DNA of 64,000 nucleotides from Methylomonas fluvii (GTDB lineage: Bacteria; Pseudomonadota; Gammaproteobacteria; Methylococcales; Methylomonadaceae): the NCBI RefSeq assembly GCF_014850975.1, contig NZ_JACXST010000002.1, forward strand, positions 124,001 through 188,000, given 5' to 3'. A program made the position numbers and the translations under genes. Below are positions 27,476 through 36,415 of this stretch, piece by piece. Positions within the stretch are counted from its first letter, which is position 1, and the number at the start of each line of letters is the position of its first letter. The notes beneath the pieces are model-generated. The model did no database searches. It saw only the letters and a list, made by a program, of their open reading frames with translations, and was not told where the DNA came from.

Positions 27476-28420
27476 ATGCCTAAGGCAGTTTCCCTCTTCT
27501 CCGGATGCGGCGGCTCTGACGCCGGATTGCTTGCGGCAGGGTTTGATGTGCTGATGGCCAACGACATCTTGCCCTATGCCCGAGACGTTTACATTGCCAA
27601 CCATCCCGGCACTGAATATGTGTTGGGCGATGTCAGAAAAATTGAGTTTTTCCCAAAAGCAGAACTGCTCGTAGGCTGTTACCCATGTCAAGGTTTCAGC
27701 CAGGGCGGCGTGCGAGACCCTTCCCGGAAAATCAATACCCTTTACCTTGAGTTTGCACGAGCACTCAACCAAATCAAGCCGAAAGCTTTTATTGTCGAGA
27801 ATGTCTCCGGCATGGTGCGCGCAAACTTCCGCCATTTGCTGGAAGACCAGTTTAAGGTTTTTTCCGAAGCCGGCTACAACGTGAAAACCAAAGTTTTGAA
27901 CGCGGCCGATTACGGTGTCCCGCAAGAACGGAGACGTATCTTTATCGTTGGCCTACGAAACGATTTAGGGTTGGAATATGGGTTCCCATTACCAACGCAT
28001 GGGGAGGGAAGAGCCGAACCGACTGCGACCATAGGCGGTGCGCTTGAGGGAATGCCAGAATGGCCAGAGGGCGAGTTTTACGATTTGGATTTCCATTGGT
28101 ATTACTTGTCCCGCAATCGTTGGCGCGGCTGGGACGAACCGTCAAAAACCATTGTGGCCAACCCGCGCCACATGCCATTGCACCCCATGAGCCCACATTT
28201 GGTGAAGCTTGAACACAATGTTTGGCGCTTTGCCAGTGAAAACAGAGCCAGGCGGTTTAGTTACCGGGAAGCGGCCCGCCTGCAAGGTTTTAAGCGGGGA
28301 ATGGCATTTCCCGATACGCCAGCGGGCAGCTTAAACAACCGCTATACCGTCGTGGGCAACGCGGTACCGCCACCCTTGTTTGAGGCAGTGGCTAGGGCAT
28401 TACCGGCGGTTTGGGATTAA
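27476..28420 (+). CDS. DNA (cytosine-5-)-methyltransferase
   Basis: 314 residues, SAM-dependent C5-cytosine methyltransferase. Motif I is AVSLFSGCGGSDAGL; motif IV has the nucleophile Cys71 in GCYPCQGFS; motif VI is FIVENVSGM; motif VIII is YGVPQERRRIFIVG; motifs IX and X appear as FSYREAARLQGF and VVGNAVPP. The target-recognition region (about residues 165-245) is short, and the site cannot be predicted by eye. The stop overlaps that of the convergent candidate nuclease gene by 4 bp. A vsr remnant precedes it. Likely part of a restriction-modification or related defence island. Confidence 0.94.
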   Translation: MPKAVSLFSGCGGSDAGLLAAGFDVLMANDILPYARDVYIANHPGTEYVLGDVRKIEFFPKAELLVGCYPCQGFSQGGVRDPSRKINTLYLEFARALNQIKPKAFIVENVSGMVRANFRHLLEDQFKVFSEAGYNVKTKVLNAADYGVPQERRRIFIVGLRNDLGLEYGFPLPTHGEGRAEPTATIGGALEGMPEWPEGEFYDLDFHWYYLSRNRWRGWDEPSKTIVANPRHMPLHPMSPHLVKLEHNVWRFASENRARRFSYREAARLQGFKRGMAFPDTPAGSLNNRYTVVGNAVPPPLFEAVARALPAVWD

Positions 28421-29334
28421 GCATATTGAATTTGCAATGCTTCATTTACATAAGGCATATCCGGTAACTTCTGAAATAGGTTGTTCTGTTCGGCAAGTCT
28501 GAGCAACCTTAACCTATCAACAAAAATGGCTTGTCCAAGATCGTTTCTATAAGCCCAATCTCCATCTGGAAAGCGAAGGTCTATAGGCATAAAATAATAA
28601 TTTGCCCATGGATGCATCACAGGAAATTTGGAGCCGTGTTTTGCTAAAGAGGCCTCTAAATGTTTAAATCGCCAATCATCTCTGGAGCAGCCGCATTGGG
28701 CGAAAGCAATAGGCATTCCTGCCCTATCATCTGCCATAGGGTGCCAAGCAATTAGGTCGATACCCCCGTCACCACTATCACGTTGGTTAAAATCCCGCTC
28801 TTTGAAGGTTGGAACACAACGCAGATCCTTAGCGATTGCTTTCATTTTTTCATATAACGTTCCGGTATATACGGCAGTATTACCTCCATTAGCCCAGGTT
28901 GCCCTTACTTCCGAGCCCGGCGGCATTAACGACAAAAAAATTTCAAAACATGTTTCTTCAAAGGCCCTGGCAATTTCAGCTTGCCTATTTCTGGCGATAT
29001 TCCGCATACACGAGGCAATCAGTAAGCCGACATAAGCGATGTGGGGCAAGCCGCCGTCGAATTCAAAATTAATCGTGTCTTGGTCCTGAGAAATACTGAA
29101 AGGGTAAAATTGGTTAAATTCCGCCAGGCGGTTTCCGGAAAAATTCACAATCTCTCGCCATCTTTCCTCAGATTTGAAGCCAGCCATATCTAAGTCGCGG
29201 CAACGCTTTTCTATACCGCTTAAATCTCCTCGGCTAAAACATTTGTCGGGGTGGAGAATTGCCCGTAATTCTGCAAAGTCAGTCCAAATAAAGGAATCGT
29301 TTCCTCTCGGAGGCGTTTCTAAGTTTTCCAACAC
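28417..29334 (-). CDS. Candidate PD-(D/E)XK-type nuclease of the R-M-like island
   Basis: 305 residues with no firm family recognised. The segment DSGDGGIDLIAWHP, followed about 20 residues later by PIAFAQCGCSRDDWRFK, resembles the core of Mrr-like PD-(D/E)XK nucleases (GGIDL aspartate, then a Q-x-K-like strand), though the strict lysine is not in the usual place. It starts 4 bp after the ParB-like gene, so the two are co-transcribed, and it converges on the methyltransferase gene with a 4-bp overlap. A restriction endonuclease role is inference from motif and context. Confidence 0.6.
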   Translation of the reverse strand: MLENLETPPRGNDSFIWTDFAELRAILHPDKCFSRGDLSGIEKRCRDLDMAGFKSEERWREIVNFSGNRLAEFNQFYPFSISQDQDTINFEFDGGLPHIAYVGLLIASCMRNIARNRQAEIARAFEETCFEIFLSLMPPGSEVRATWANGGNTAVYTGTLYEKMKAIAKDLRCVPTFKERDFNQRDSGDGGIDLIAWHPMADDRAGMPIAFAQCGCSRDDWRFKHLEASLAKHGSKFPVMHPWANYYFMPIDLRFPDGDWAYRNDLGQAIFVDRLRLLRLAEQNNLFQKLPDMPYVNEALQIQYA

Positions 29335-29338
29335 TCTT

Positions 29339-30415
29339 TTAATCCTCCAATTTATCCCGAATATAATTCCGGATCGCTTTTACTTGCTCGAAGACATTAT
29401 CCGATTGATCCAAGTTGTCATTGGTTAGTGAATTTGTTTTTGGCAGCATATTCCAAACAACGGCGGTTCGTTTCGAAACTTCTTCTAATGCTTTTTCTAG
29501 CGCGATTTGCGGCCCGTCGGTATAAAGAAACGCCTCAGAAAGTTTGCCGGTGTCCTCGAGAACAGCGATAGCATCTTCACTTGTAACCACCGCCGCTAAC
29601 TCTGAAAGGTTGCGAGATTCGCCAAGAACAGTCCTGCCCAATTGGTCTTTGGAGAACATCCAGCCAAGCGCGCGTTTGAGATTTTCTTCGTTAAGGCTTG
29701 GTATTTCGATATCCGACTTACCTTCCAAACCCAACCATTCAACAATTTTTTTATAACTAAGCGCGGTTGTAATTAATGAAAACGAAACGTCCTTTTGCTC
29801 AATTGGTAACCCGTAAAATTTTGAACTTTCTGCGCGAATATAAAGCGATAACGCGGTTAATAGTTGGGCCACATAATCTGGTTTGCTGCCAATATCATTC
29901 GCTAAAGAGCGTATTTGTTCTGCTTTAGCGAGGCTCGGGTAAAATTCATCTCGAAGTTGGGCTAGATATTTTGCTTTTGAAAGAGAGTCCCATTGTTGAA
30001 CTCCAGTGATATGCCTATAGCCAAGATACCTAAGAATTTCTCGGCGGCTTTTGTAAATCAAGCATGGGAGTTTTTTGGGCGGAGTTACAATAGATTCTGA
30101 CTTGATTGCAGCAACACTGTTTTTTCTTCGGCTTGGTGGCTGTACTTCGCCATTAAGTAGCTTGACGGCGGCAAGTCTACGGTTACCCTCGATTACGGTA
30201 TACCTTTCACCTGTTTTTGTAACCAGTAATGGCTCCCCGTCGAAGTAGTATTTTTGACCAATGGACAACATAAGGTCTTGAACTCTTTCATCATCAAGCA
30301 TTTCTTCAATGACAGCCGCCACTGAGTGGGCATCGTTCAGCCGGTAAAAACGCGGGTTTTCTGGATCAAAATCGATCTGATTGGTATCAATCAATTCGAC
30401 TTGTTGATTTGGCAT
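29339..30415 (-). CDS. ParB/sulfiredoxin-fold N-terminal domain protein
   Basis: 358 residues from ATG 30415, with a ribosome site ggag 8 bp upstream. Residues 1-80 form a ParB/Srx-like domain: FDPENPRFYRL, then EPLLVTKTGERYTVIEGNRRLAAVKLL, where the EGNRR box is the nucleotide-binding motif of ParB-type CTPases and nucleases. A helical region follows (SKAKYLAQLRDEF; IRSLANDIGSKPDYVAQLL looks like a helix-turn-helix). It is first in a two-gene operon with the candidate nuclease. This is not a chromosome-partition ParB: no parA is adjacent. Its context suggests a DNA-modification or defence role. Confidence 0.72.
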   Translation of the reverse strand: MPNQQVELIDTNQIDFDPENPRFYRLNDAHSVAAVIEEMLDDERVQDLMLSIGQKYYFDGEPLLVTKTGERYTVIEGNRRLAAVKLLNGEVQPPSRRKNSVAAIKSESIVTPPKKLPCLIYKSRREILRYLGYRHITGVQQWDSLSKAKYLAQLRDEFYPSLAKAEQIRSLANDIGSKPDYVAQLLTALSLYIRAESSKFYGLPIEQKDVSFSLITTALSYKKIVEWLGLEGKSDIEIPSLNEENLKRALGWMFSKDQLGRTVLGESRNLSELAAVVTSEDAIAVLEDTGKLSEAFLYTDGPQIALEKALEEVSKRTAVVWNMLPKTNSLTNDNLDQSDNVFEQVKAIRNYIRDKLED

Positions 30416-30433
30416 TATTTGCTCCAAATGATG

Positions 30434-30670
30434 TTTAGCGTAAAGCCAACTGTAGCTAAGTATTATCCGTTATCAATCCGTCAGAAAAAAGGCTTTGTTC
30501 TGGACAATTATGTTGACTGGCGCTTCTTGTTGGCACATTTGGCAACCATGCAGGACATCGAGACGAGTCAGACGTCGGTTTCAGTAAATTTCGATGAGTT
30601 GACGTTGGCAGAGATCAACGCGGCCCTAAGCACTTTGAAACGCCACTTCGCCGGCTTCACGTCGCCGTAG
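30434..30670 (+). other. Possible small ORF or gene remnant
   Basis: A 78-codon frame (ending LTLAEINAALSTLKRHFAGFTSP) looks protein-like in composition but matches nothing I recognise. It has no ribosome site and begins only 18 bp from the start of the divergent ParB-like gene, so it may be a fossil or chance frame. Its strand continues downstream in broken frames (about 30690-30900), which favours a decayed gene. Confidence 0.3.
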
Positions 30671-31328
30671 CCCAACCATTGACGGAATATTCTGAAAATG
30701 ACCAAGGCGCAAGCCGATATAGCCAGTCTCGACCAGCTTCGCCCCAGATTACATTGACTACGGGATTTGCTATCGCGCGACGACGATACCTATATGGCAT
30801 TAGGTAGCGATATTTAGAGTTTTTGCCTGGATGCCTACGAATCTTTGAAAATTGCCGGCAAAGGCTCGCGGCAGACTTTTCAGCCGACCACCCGGGCCGA
30901 TCGGCCGCAGCGCCTAGGCCGCTTAGTTTGAATGCTACGATCGCCACGCTTTTTGCTCCTTTCGAATAGCTTTTAGCCTCAACCGGCAGGCGTTTCGGCT
31001 TACCCGCAAACCTCAAAACCATTCGCGCCAGGCAAATCGCTGTAAGCTCAAACCTGCCCAAGTCAACGTGCAAATCAAAGTCCTTCTCAGGAATAGCGAA
31101 TTGCCTTAATCGCCAGCTTAGATAGCCGTATGCACAAGGTAAAAAGCGATTCTGGCAAGCCGAATTGGTTTAATTCCACACCTAAAACCAGCCATTTAAA
31201 CACCACCTTATTCAGCCCAGGGTACGCGATGCGTACCCTGCCGGCATTTCCAAGATGTCGCTCCCAAGATCCATTGGGAACCAGAAAAAGAAGGATTTCA
31301 GACTATTAAAGATCTTTGCCAACGCACC
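30671..31328. other. Gene-poor region
   Basis: About 660 bp with only short, interrupted frames. Translation of 30698-30870 on the plus strand gives protein-like stretches (DLLSRDDDTYMALGSDI) broken by stops, so decayed coding DNA is likely. I see no RNA gene. Confidence 0.4.
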
Positions 31329-31685
31329 TTATTCAGCCATCAATCCGGCGATTTGGGCTTTGGCGTTACATTGGCCGATGGCCTCGTCTATCTGAGACGA
31401 CGTGAGTTTATGTTTGCCGGCAAGCGTGCCGTGCCAATCGAATGCTTGATATTCTTTTTGCGCAAAGGTGGCGATCTGGCATTTTTTAGCGGGCGAGTTT
31501 GCAAACGGCATTGGGCTATCCGGCGGCAGCGAGTCCATGCCTTCCGAGCTAGGTGCGTAAATTAAAAAATCGCCGTTGATCGCCAGGACCGCACGGTATT
31601 GCTGGGCGGTGGTGAAATACAAATCACCGATCTCAATTTCAGCTTCTTTTAGCCACAGATTCTTGTTTTTCTTGCTCTTTTTCAT
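31329..31685 (-). CDS. Hypothetical protein
   Basis: 118 residues from ATG 31685 (MKKSKKNKNLWLKEAE), a lysine-rich start followed by an acidic globular region (IEIGDLYFTTAQQYRAVLAINGDFLIY). No family recognised and no membrane segment or signal peptide. It starts 37 bp after the TerB-like gene and is probably co-transcribed with it. No clear ribosome site, so the start is uncertain. Confidence 0.55.
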   Translation of the reverse strand: MKKSKKNKNLWLKEAEIEIGDLYFTTAQQYRAVLAINGDFLIYAPSSEGMDSLPPDSPMPFANSPAKKCQIATFAQKEYQAFDWHGTLAGKHKLTSSQIDEAIGQCNAKAQIAGLMAE

Positions 31686-31722
31686 GAGTGATTCATTTTG
31701 AAAGGTGTTGGTCCGGCGATAG

Positions 31723-32175
31723 TCAGGGATTGGGATTCGCGCACAGTTTGGCCAGAATAAAATCGGTATGCGAGACGCCAAGAAGGTCGGCAATCTTCCG
31801 CACCATATACTCTTCCTGCGGGTCGATATTGCCGTCCGCATAGGCGATTTGCCAGAGGGATTTAACAAACTTTATTTTTTCCTCAGGACCAAGGCATTGG
31901 TTGATTGTTGAGGTAAATTCATAATAATCAACCGCCTGCTGACGCTTGTGTTCCGCATTGGTCATCAAGGCCTCAGCCTGTTCAGCAGAGAGCGAAAAAC
32001 ACTTTTGCACCAAGGACAGAATCTTGGTCCGTTCGACATCCTGACAGACATCGTCCATGGTCATCATTTCTGTCATTAAGGCCGTCAGGGCCTCCTGAAG
32101 CTTTGCTTCCGCTACAACCTCGGGTGACGGTAAGGACAGGTGTTTTTCAAAAAACAGTTTAATTTGCTCGAGCAT
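31723..32175 (-). CDS. TerB-like (tellurite-resistance-type) domain protein
   Basis: 150 residues, all alpha-helical in character. The C-terminal half has the TerB/DjlA-type signature LWQIAYADGNIDPQEEYMVRKIADLLG, an acidic metal-binding loop (DGNID) between helices. Stand-alone TerB-like proteins of this size are common and their role is poorly known; no other ter genes are adjacent, so tellurite resistance should not be assumed. First gene of a probable two-gene leftward operon. Confidence 0.8.
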   Translation of the reverse strand: MLEQIKLFFEKHLSLPSPEVVAEAKLQEALTALMTEMMTMDDVCQDVERTKILSLVQKCFSLSAEQAEALMTNAEHKRQQAVDYYEFTSTINQCLGPEEKIKFVKSLWQIAYADGNIDPQEEYMVRKIADLLGVSHTDFILAKLCANPNP

Positions 32176-32223
32176 GTTGGTGGGCTTCCTGTATACATTT
32201 CAGACAATTAAATAACCCGTTAA

Positions 32224-32321
32224 GGAGCCTCGGATTAATTCAGTTTTTCAAGAAAAAAAATATGCAAGTCATTGATTTAATTGGCGCAGAAATTCATGTT
32301 AACGAATTAATCAGAGGTTCC
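32224..32321. mobile_element. Probable MITE flanked by TTAA
   Basis: A 98-bp non-coding unit with 18-19-bp terminal inverted repeats: ggagcctcggattaattc at the left, and ggaacctctgattaattc as the reverse complement of the right end (two mismatches). TTAA lies directly outside both ends and could be the target duplication. The interior is AT-rich with no gene. Probably mobilised by a transposase elsewhere. Confidence 0.65.
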
Positions 32322-32325
32322 TTAA

Positions 32326-32889
32326 CCCTATTACACGGCCCCTATTTCGAAGATTGTCATTCCGGCAGGGATTGCCAAAATCCAAGTGCCATGGTTGGTT
32401 AAGGTAGCAATAAGAAACCGGCAATAAAGTGGAGTCTCCCGATATTCACCAGCCTGAACGCAATGAACAGCAAAACCGCCAAAATCGACAATCAGAGAGC
32501 CAAATTGCCGAAAAAACTCTATATCGCAACCGATGGCTCGTTGAAGTCATGCGTTACCGGGCCATTGCTCGAACTACCCATTGATTTTCAGGCGTGGCCA
32601 CCAATGGACACCAGCAACATCGTTTTGTTTGTCAGCAAAGCGGCTTAGAAGGCTGGTGAAAAACTCACGAATATTTCCCCTTACCCGCGGTAACCTTGAT
32701 TTTTTTGCGCTGAAATTGACCACGAAGTCGAGTTTCAGCGGTTATGCCCCCGTTTGGAGAGCTTTTTATTCGCCTGAAGCCGTCTTTGAACGGTTTTCAG
32801 GCGTACTCCACGTAGGTAAATGAGTTTACCGCGCCTCCGATAACCGGCAAAGCCGGCGCTAAGCTTGGGCGACGGCATGCGCCGATATT
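32326..32889. other. Intergenic region without supported genes
   Basis: About 560 bp between the MITE-like unit and the LysR gene. Only short frames are present, none with a ribosome site or recognisable content. A weak hairpin (gcctgaa...ttcaggc, about 32772-32799) may end transcription. Confidence 0.45.
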
Positions 32890-33780
32890 TCAAACATCGC
32901 TTAACAGCGGTCGGCTTAATGTTTGGTACCACCAACCGGCCGCTTCACCTTTATTTGCGGTGCGCATTGCCAGCCACACTGGTTCCGACGGACGTGCTTC
33001 TTCAACCTGCAATTCCATCAGCGATCCGGTTTCTAGCTCGTGGGCGACTAATTGTCGCGGTAAAAAGCCAAAGCCCAACCCGGCCCGTTGAAATTGGATT
33101 TTGGTGTCGATATTCGGAACCGTAATGCGTTTTTGACCGGACAATAAACCTACTGTTTTTGCCGGCAGCGACCGGGCGCTATCGGCGACGGCGATAACGG
33201 TATGTCTATGCAGCATGTTGGTTTTAATTGGCTGATTTGATGCGGCCAACGGGTGGACGGGCGCGACGCAAAATGCAAAATCCACGGTATCGATCTGCCT
33301 GACTTGATAGCCGCTCCAATTCGGACAATCGCCGACGGCGACGACGATATCCGCCCGTTCCTCACGTAATGCCTCCCATACCCCGCTCATCACTTCCGCG
33401 GTGACGCGAATGCGGGTTCCGCATTCCAGGGTATTAAACTCATGCAAATCGTTAATAAACACCCTGCTGGGTATCAGCGAATCAAACACCAGGGTCAGTT
33501 CGGCTTCATATCCGGAAGCGATTTTATATAACCGAGATTCGAGGTCGCCAAAGGCGTGCAATAACAAACGCCCTTCGTTTAACAATGCATTTCCGGCCGG
33601 AGTTAGCGAAAGCTTGGGGCCATTGCGTTCGAATAACTTCAGATTCAATTGTTCTTCCAATTTGCCGACGGCATAGGAAATGGTGGATGGCACGCGATGC
33701 AGCTGTTCCGCCGCGCCCGACATTGATCCGGTGCGGTCGATCGCATCGATAATTTGAATAGCTTCCAGCGATAACTTCAT
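32890..33780 (-). CDS. LysR-family transcriptional regulator
   Basis: 296 residues from ATG 33780, chosen because ggag lies 6 bp upstream and the winged helix-turn-helix starts at once (LEAIQIIDAIDRTGSMSGAAEQLHRVPSTISYAVGKLEEQL). The remainder is a LysR substrate-binding domain of the periplasmic-binding-protein fold. It is divergent from the pirin gene with 165 bp between them, the classical LysR arrangement, so it probably controls the pirin-ABM operon and itself. The inducer is unknown. Confidence 0.92.
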   Translation of the reverse strand: MKLSLEAIQIIDAIDRTGSMSGAAEQLHRVPSTISYAVGKLEEQLNLKLFERNGPKLSLTPAGNALLNEGRLLLHAFGDLESRLYKIASGYEAELTLVFDSLIPSRVFINDLHEFNTLECGTRIRVTAEVMSGVWEALREERADIVVAVGDCPNWSGYQVRQIDTVDFAFCVAPVHPLAASNQPIKTNMLHRHTVIAVADSARSLPAKTVGLLSGQKRITVPNIDTKIQFQRAGLGFGFLPRQLVAHELETGSLMELQVEEARPSEPVWLAMRTANKGEAAGWWYQTLSRPLLSDV

Positions 33781-33798
33781 TCGAACTCCAAAACCACT

Positions 33799-33813
33799 TT
33801 CGAAAAAATCGAA
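33799..33813. promoter_or_regulatory. Candidate LysR operator, dyad 1
   Basis: TTCGAAAAAATCGAA is a perfect 5-bp dyad with a 5-A centre and contains the T-N11-A arrangement of LysR boxes. It lies 18 bp upstream of the LysR start, a position suited to autoregulation. A related dyad is at 33920. Confidence 0.4.
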
Positions 33814-33919
33814 TATTAAAAGCAAAATAACTCGTTTTAAATAAAAAAAATTCGGGAGTATTCTAATTTCACTCGCTTAAAACCCCAATATTCCATACCA
33901 AAGCTGAGTGAATGTTAAT

Positions 33920-33934
33920 TCGAAATTTTTGAAA
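33920..33934. promoter_or_regulatory. Candidate LysR operator, dyad 2
   Basis: TTCGAAATTTTTGAA resembles dyad 1 (33799-33813) in its outer bases and sits just before the pirin ribosome site (ggag, 33936). Binding here could block pirin expression. Confidence 0.35.
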
Positions 33935-33945
33935 GGAGCTCGATC

Positions 33946-34665
33946 ATGCTGGAAATTCGTCCCGCCCACCGCCGAGGTAGCGCTCATTTCGACTGGCTAT
34001 TCTCAAGACACACTTTTTCCTTCGGCAATTACTATGATCCGCAGCAAAGTGGATTTTCCGATTTGTTAGTGATCAACGAAGATATTGTGCAGCCGGGTAA
34101 AGGCTTTGGCACGCATCCGCATCGGGATATGGAAATTTTTACCTATGTCATCGACGGTGCTTTGGCACATAAAGACTCGATGGACAACGGCTCGGTGATC
34201 GAAGCCGGCGACGTTCAGTTAATGACTGCCGGAACCGGCGTGACTCATAGCGAATTTAATCATTCGCAGAGTGAGTTGGTGCATTTTCTGCAAATTTGGC
34301 TGGTGCCGAACAGCAAAGGCGTCGAGCCGCGTTATCAGCAAAGTCATTTTAGCCCCGCGCAAAAACAAGGCCGGCTGGCGCTGATTATTTCGCCGGACGG
34401 TGCGGAAGGATCATTGTCGGTTTACCAGGATGTGCGGGTTTACGCCGGCTGTTTCGATGCTGGCGAACAGGCGCAATTAACGCTTGCGGATAACCGTTAT
34501 GCTTACGTGCATCTGGTAAGCGGCGCCTTGACCGTGAACGGCACCGTATTGCACGCAGGCGATGGCGCCCGCATCCGCGGCGAGAGCCTAATCGACATAC
34601 AACAGGGACACAATGCCGAAGTGTTGGTGTTTGATTTACGCCCGCATGAGAAACCCAGCCGGTAG
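33946..34665 (+). CDS. Pirin-family protein (quercetin-dioxygenase-like bicupin)
   Basis: 239 residues with ggag 6 bp upstream of the ATG. The N-terminal cupin has all four pirin metal ligands: His-x-His in THPHRDMEIFTYV and His-x-Glu in GTGVTHSEF. Further family signatures are RGSAHFDWLFSRHTFSFGNYYDP at the start and LQIWLVPN mid-protein. Bacterial relatives such as E. coli YhhW show quercetinase activity, but natural substrates are unclear. It begins the operon divergent from LysR, with the ABM gene 6 bp downstream. Confidence 0.92.
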   Translation: MLEIRPAHRRGSAHFDWLFSRHTFSFGNYYDPQQSGFSDLLVINEDIVQPGKGFGTHPHRDMEIFTYVIDGALAHKDSMDNGSVIEAGDVQLMTAGTGVTHSEFNHSQSELVHFLQIWLVPNSKGVEPRYQQSHFSPAQKQGRLALIISPDGAEGSLSVYQDVRVYAGCFDAGEQAQLTLADNRYAYVHLVSGALTVNGTVLHAGDGARIRGESLIDIQQGHNAEVLVFDLRPHEKPSR

Positions 34666-34671
34666 TGCGCC

Positions 34672-35250
34672 ATGAACGAAATCAGCCAAACGCCGCTCAA
34701 CAACGAACAAGTTTTTTTTGCCATCCGCCATCGGCTGAAAAAAGGTAAGCGCAACCTTCAGCAATACGAGCGATGGCTAAGCAAAATCATGCCGATTGCG
34801 GCAAGCTTTCCGGGGCATTTGGGGGTACAAGTCGTCCGGCCGCCGGACGGTCACAATGAGTATCTGATCGTGGTGCGTTTTGCCGGTATCCAGGCCTTGG
34901 AATTCTGGCAGCTGTCTCCGGAACGCCAGCAGTTGCTTCAGGAAATTACCGGGATTCTGGACAGCGAAGAAGCGATCGACATCAAAACCGGGATCGATTA
35001 CTGGTTTACCCCGCCGGCGGAGGGTAAGCATCCACGGCGTTGGAAACAATGGCTGGTCACGACGTCGGTGATCTGGCCGTTGACGATGTATGTGCCGCCG
35101 GCGATGGAACCTGTGTTTGAAAAGTATCCGCAGCTGGGGGAGTTCGGCATTCGCCAGGGTGTATTAGCTTTGGTTATCGTCGGTTTGGTGGTGTATTTGA
35201 TTATGCCGCTCTATGTCCGGCTAATCGCGAAATGGTTTTTTAAAAGTTAG
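34672..35250 (+). CDS. ABM-domain membrane protein
   Basis: 192 residues. Residues 15-105 form an antibiotic-biosynthesis-monooxygenase-type ferredoxin-like domain (FPGHLGVQVVRPPDGHNEYLIVVRFAG), followed by two membrane helices near the C-terminus (WLVTTSVIWPLTMYVPPAM and GVLALVIVGLVVYLIMPLYV). Proteins of this layout are widespread but uncharacterised. Starts 6 bp after pirin and shares its operon, which hints at a joint role in oxidative handling of an aromatic or quinone compound; that is inference. Confidence 0.82.
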   Translation: MNEISQTPLNNEQVFFAIRHRLKKGKRNLQQYERWLSKIMPIAASFPGHLGVQVVRPPDGHNEYLIVVRFAGIQALEFWQLSPERQQLLQEITGILDSEEAIDIKTGIDYWFTPPAEGKHPRRWKQWLVTTSVIWPLTMYVPPAMEPVFEKYPQLGEFGIRQGVLALVIVGLVVYLIMPLYVRLIAKWFFKS

Positions 35251-35361
35251 TGTACGGATTATGTCTTGGGCGTAAGTCAACGGCAGCGAACTGTGGCAAT
35301 CGTTACCGCAGTCCTGGTAAAGCTTATTTAAATCACCTTTATTAACGGGACAGATTGAACT

Positions 35362-36186
35362 ATGGGACAAACTACTACCAGCAAAATATTGAACTGGCAG
35401 ATTGAGGGATGTCATTTTTCTCGCTTCGATATATCGCCAGAGCAGTCGGTTTCACTGGAAAAAATCTTTCACGATGAAATTTCCATTATCGGCTTTTCCG
35501 GTGCGGTTTGGAAAAGCCGGCAAAATGGTCAGAACTATCTTGAAACGCCAAATTGTCTAGTGATGCGCGATGCGGGGCAAATATTCTCCCTGAAATCGGC
35601 TTTTATAAACAAGGGCGGTGCAATTTGTCGCGAAATCAAAATAAGTCCTCGGCAACTGGTCGATTTTTGCGAAAAACATGAGTTAAGCAAATTTGTATTG
35701 GATTTTAAAAATCCGATTGTTGATAACCTATATTTAAGAAATTACTTTGCCGATACGCATAGAGTTTTAGAAGCCAGCCAATGCGCTCTGGAGCAATCGA
35801 CTTGTCTGGCTCTATTCGTAAATCGGTTTTTGCAGCAAGTGACAGGCAATCATTACGGTTGCCTGCAACTATTAAAGCCTTGGAAAGTGAAAGTATCCAT
35901 TGAATATTTGCGGACTTTTTATAATCGAAATATTTCGCTGAACGAGCTTTCGGAAGTCACTAAATCGAATCCTTTTGTAATATTAAGAAATTTTAAAAAG
36001 TGCTTGGGAATTACGCCCCACGAATATCTGCAAGCGTATCGAATTATTCAAGCCAAAAAGTTTATTTCTACCGGAGTCGCATTAACCGATGTTGCGATAT
36101 TGTGCGGTTTTGCCGATCAAAGCCATCTAAACCGCGTGTTTAAAAGAAAGGTCGGGGTAACGCCGGGCCAATTTCGAAATGTTTAA
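35362..36186 (+). CDS. AraC-family transcriptional regulator
   Basis: 274 residues. An N-terminal cupin-like sensing region is followed by a C-terminal double helix-turn-helix (SLNELSEVTKSNPFVILRNF and LTDVAILCGFADQSHLNRVFKRKVGVTPGQFR). It precedes the isochorismatase-fold/amidohydrolase/porin genes on the same strand with a 229-bp gap, so it probably controls them. The ligand is unknown. Confidence 0.9.
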   Translation: MGQTTTSKILNWQIEGCHFSRFDISPEQSVSLEKIFHDEISIIGFSGAVWKSRQNGQNYLETPNCLVMRDAGQIFSLKSAFINKGGAICREIKISPRQLVDFCEKHELSKFVLDFKNPIVDNLYLRNYFADTHRVLEASQCALEQSTCLALFVNRFLQQVTGNHYGCLQLLKPWKVKVSIEYLRTFYNRNISLNELSEVTKSNPFVILRNFKKCLGITPHEYLQAYRIIQAKKFISTGVALTDVAILCGFADQSHLNRVFKRKVGVTPGQFRNV

Positions 36187-36415
36187 TCTGGATTGTTTAC
36201 CTGCCGGATTACTGTCATAGGTTTTGTAGCGCTTTTCCTACCGGCTCAGCCATTTTTTGATTTCCATTTTGTTTACAGGAGCGATATTAAACCATTTTAT
36301 TTATACGTTAATTGTTAAGAAAAAGTCAATATTGTTCAATACCCAAGTCTCAGAGCTTGGTCAAATACAAGTCCGTGAATTCTGACTTAATCAATCTGGT
36401 TTAAAGGAGCAATCA

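Noticed and set aside
29339-30415. Chromosome or plasmid partition system
   Set aside because: The ParB-like protein has no adjacent parA and no visible parS cluster; its partner is a candidate nuclease.
31723-32175. Tellurite-resistance system
   Set aside because: Only a single TerB-like gene with no terC, terD or terZ nearby; the fold alone does not show resistance.
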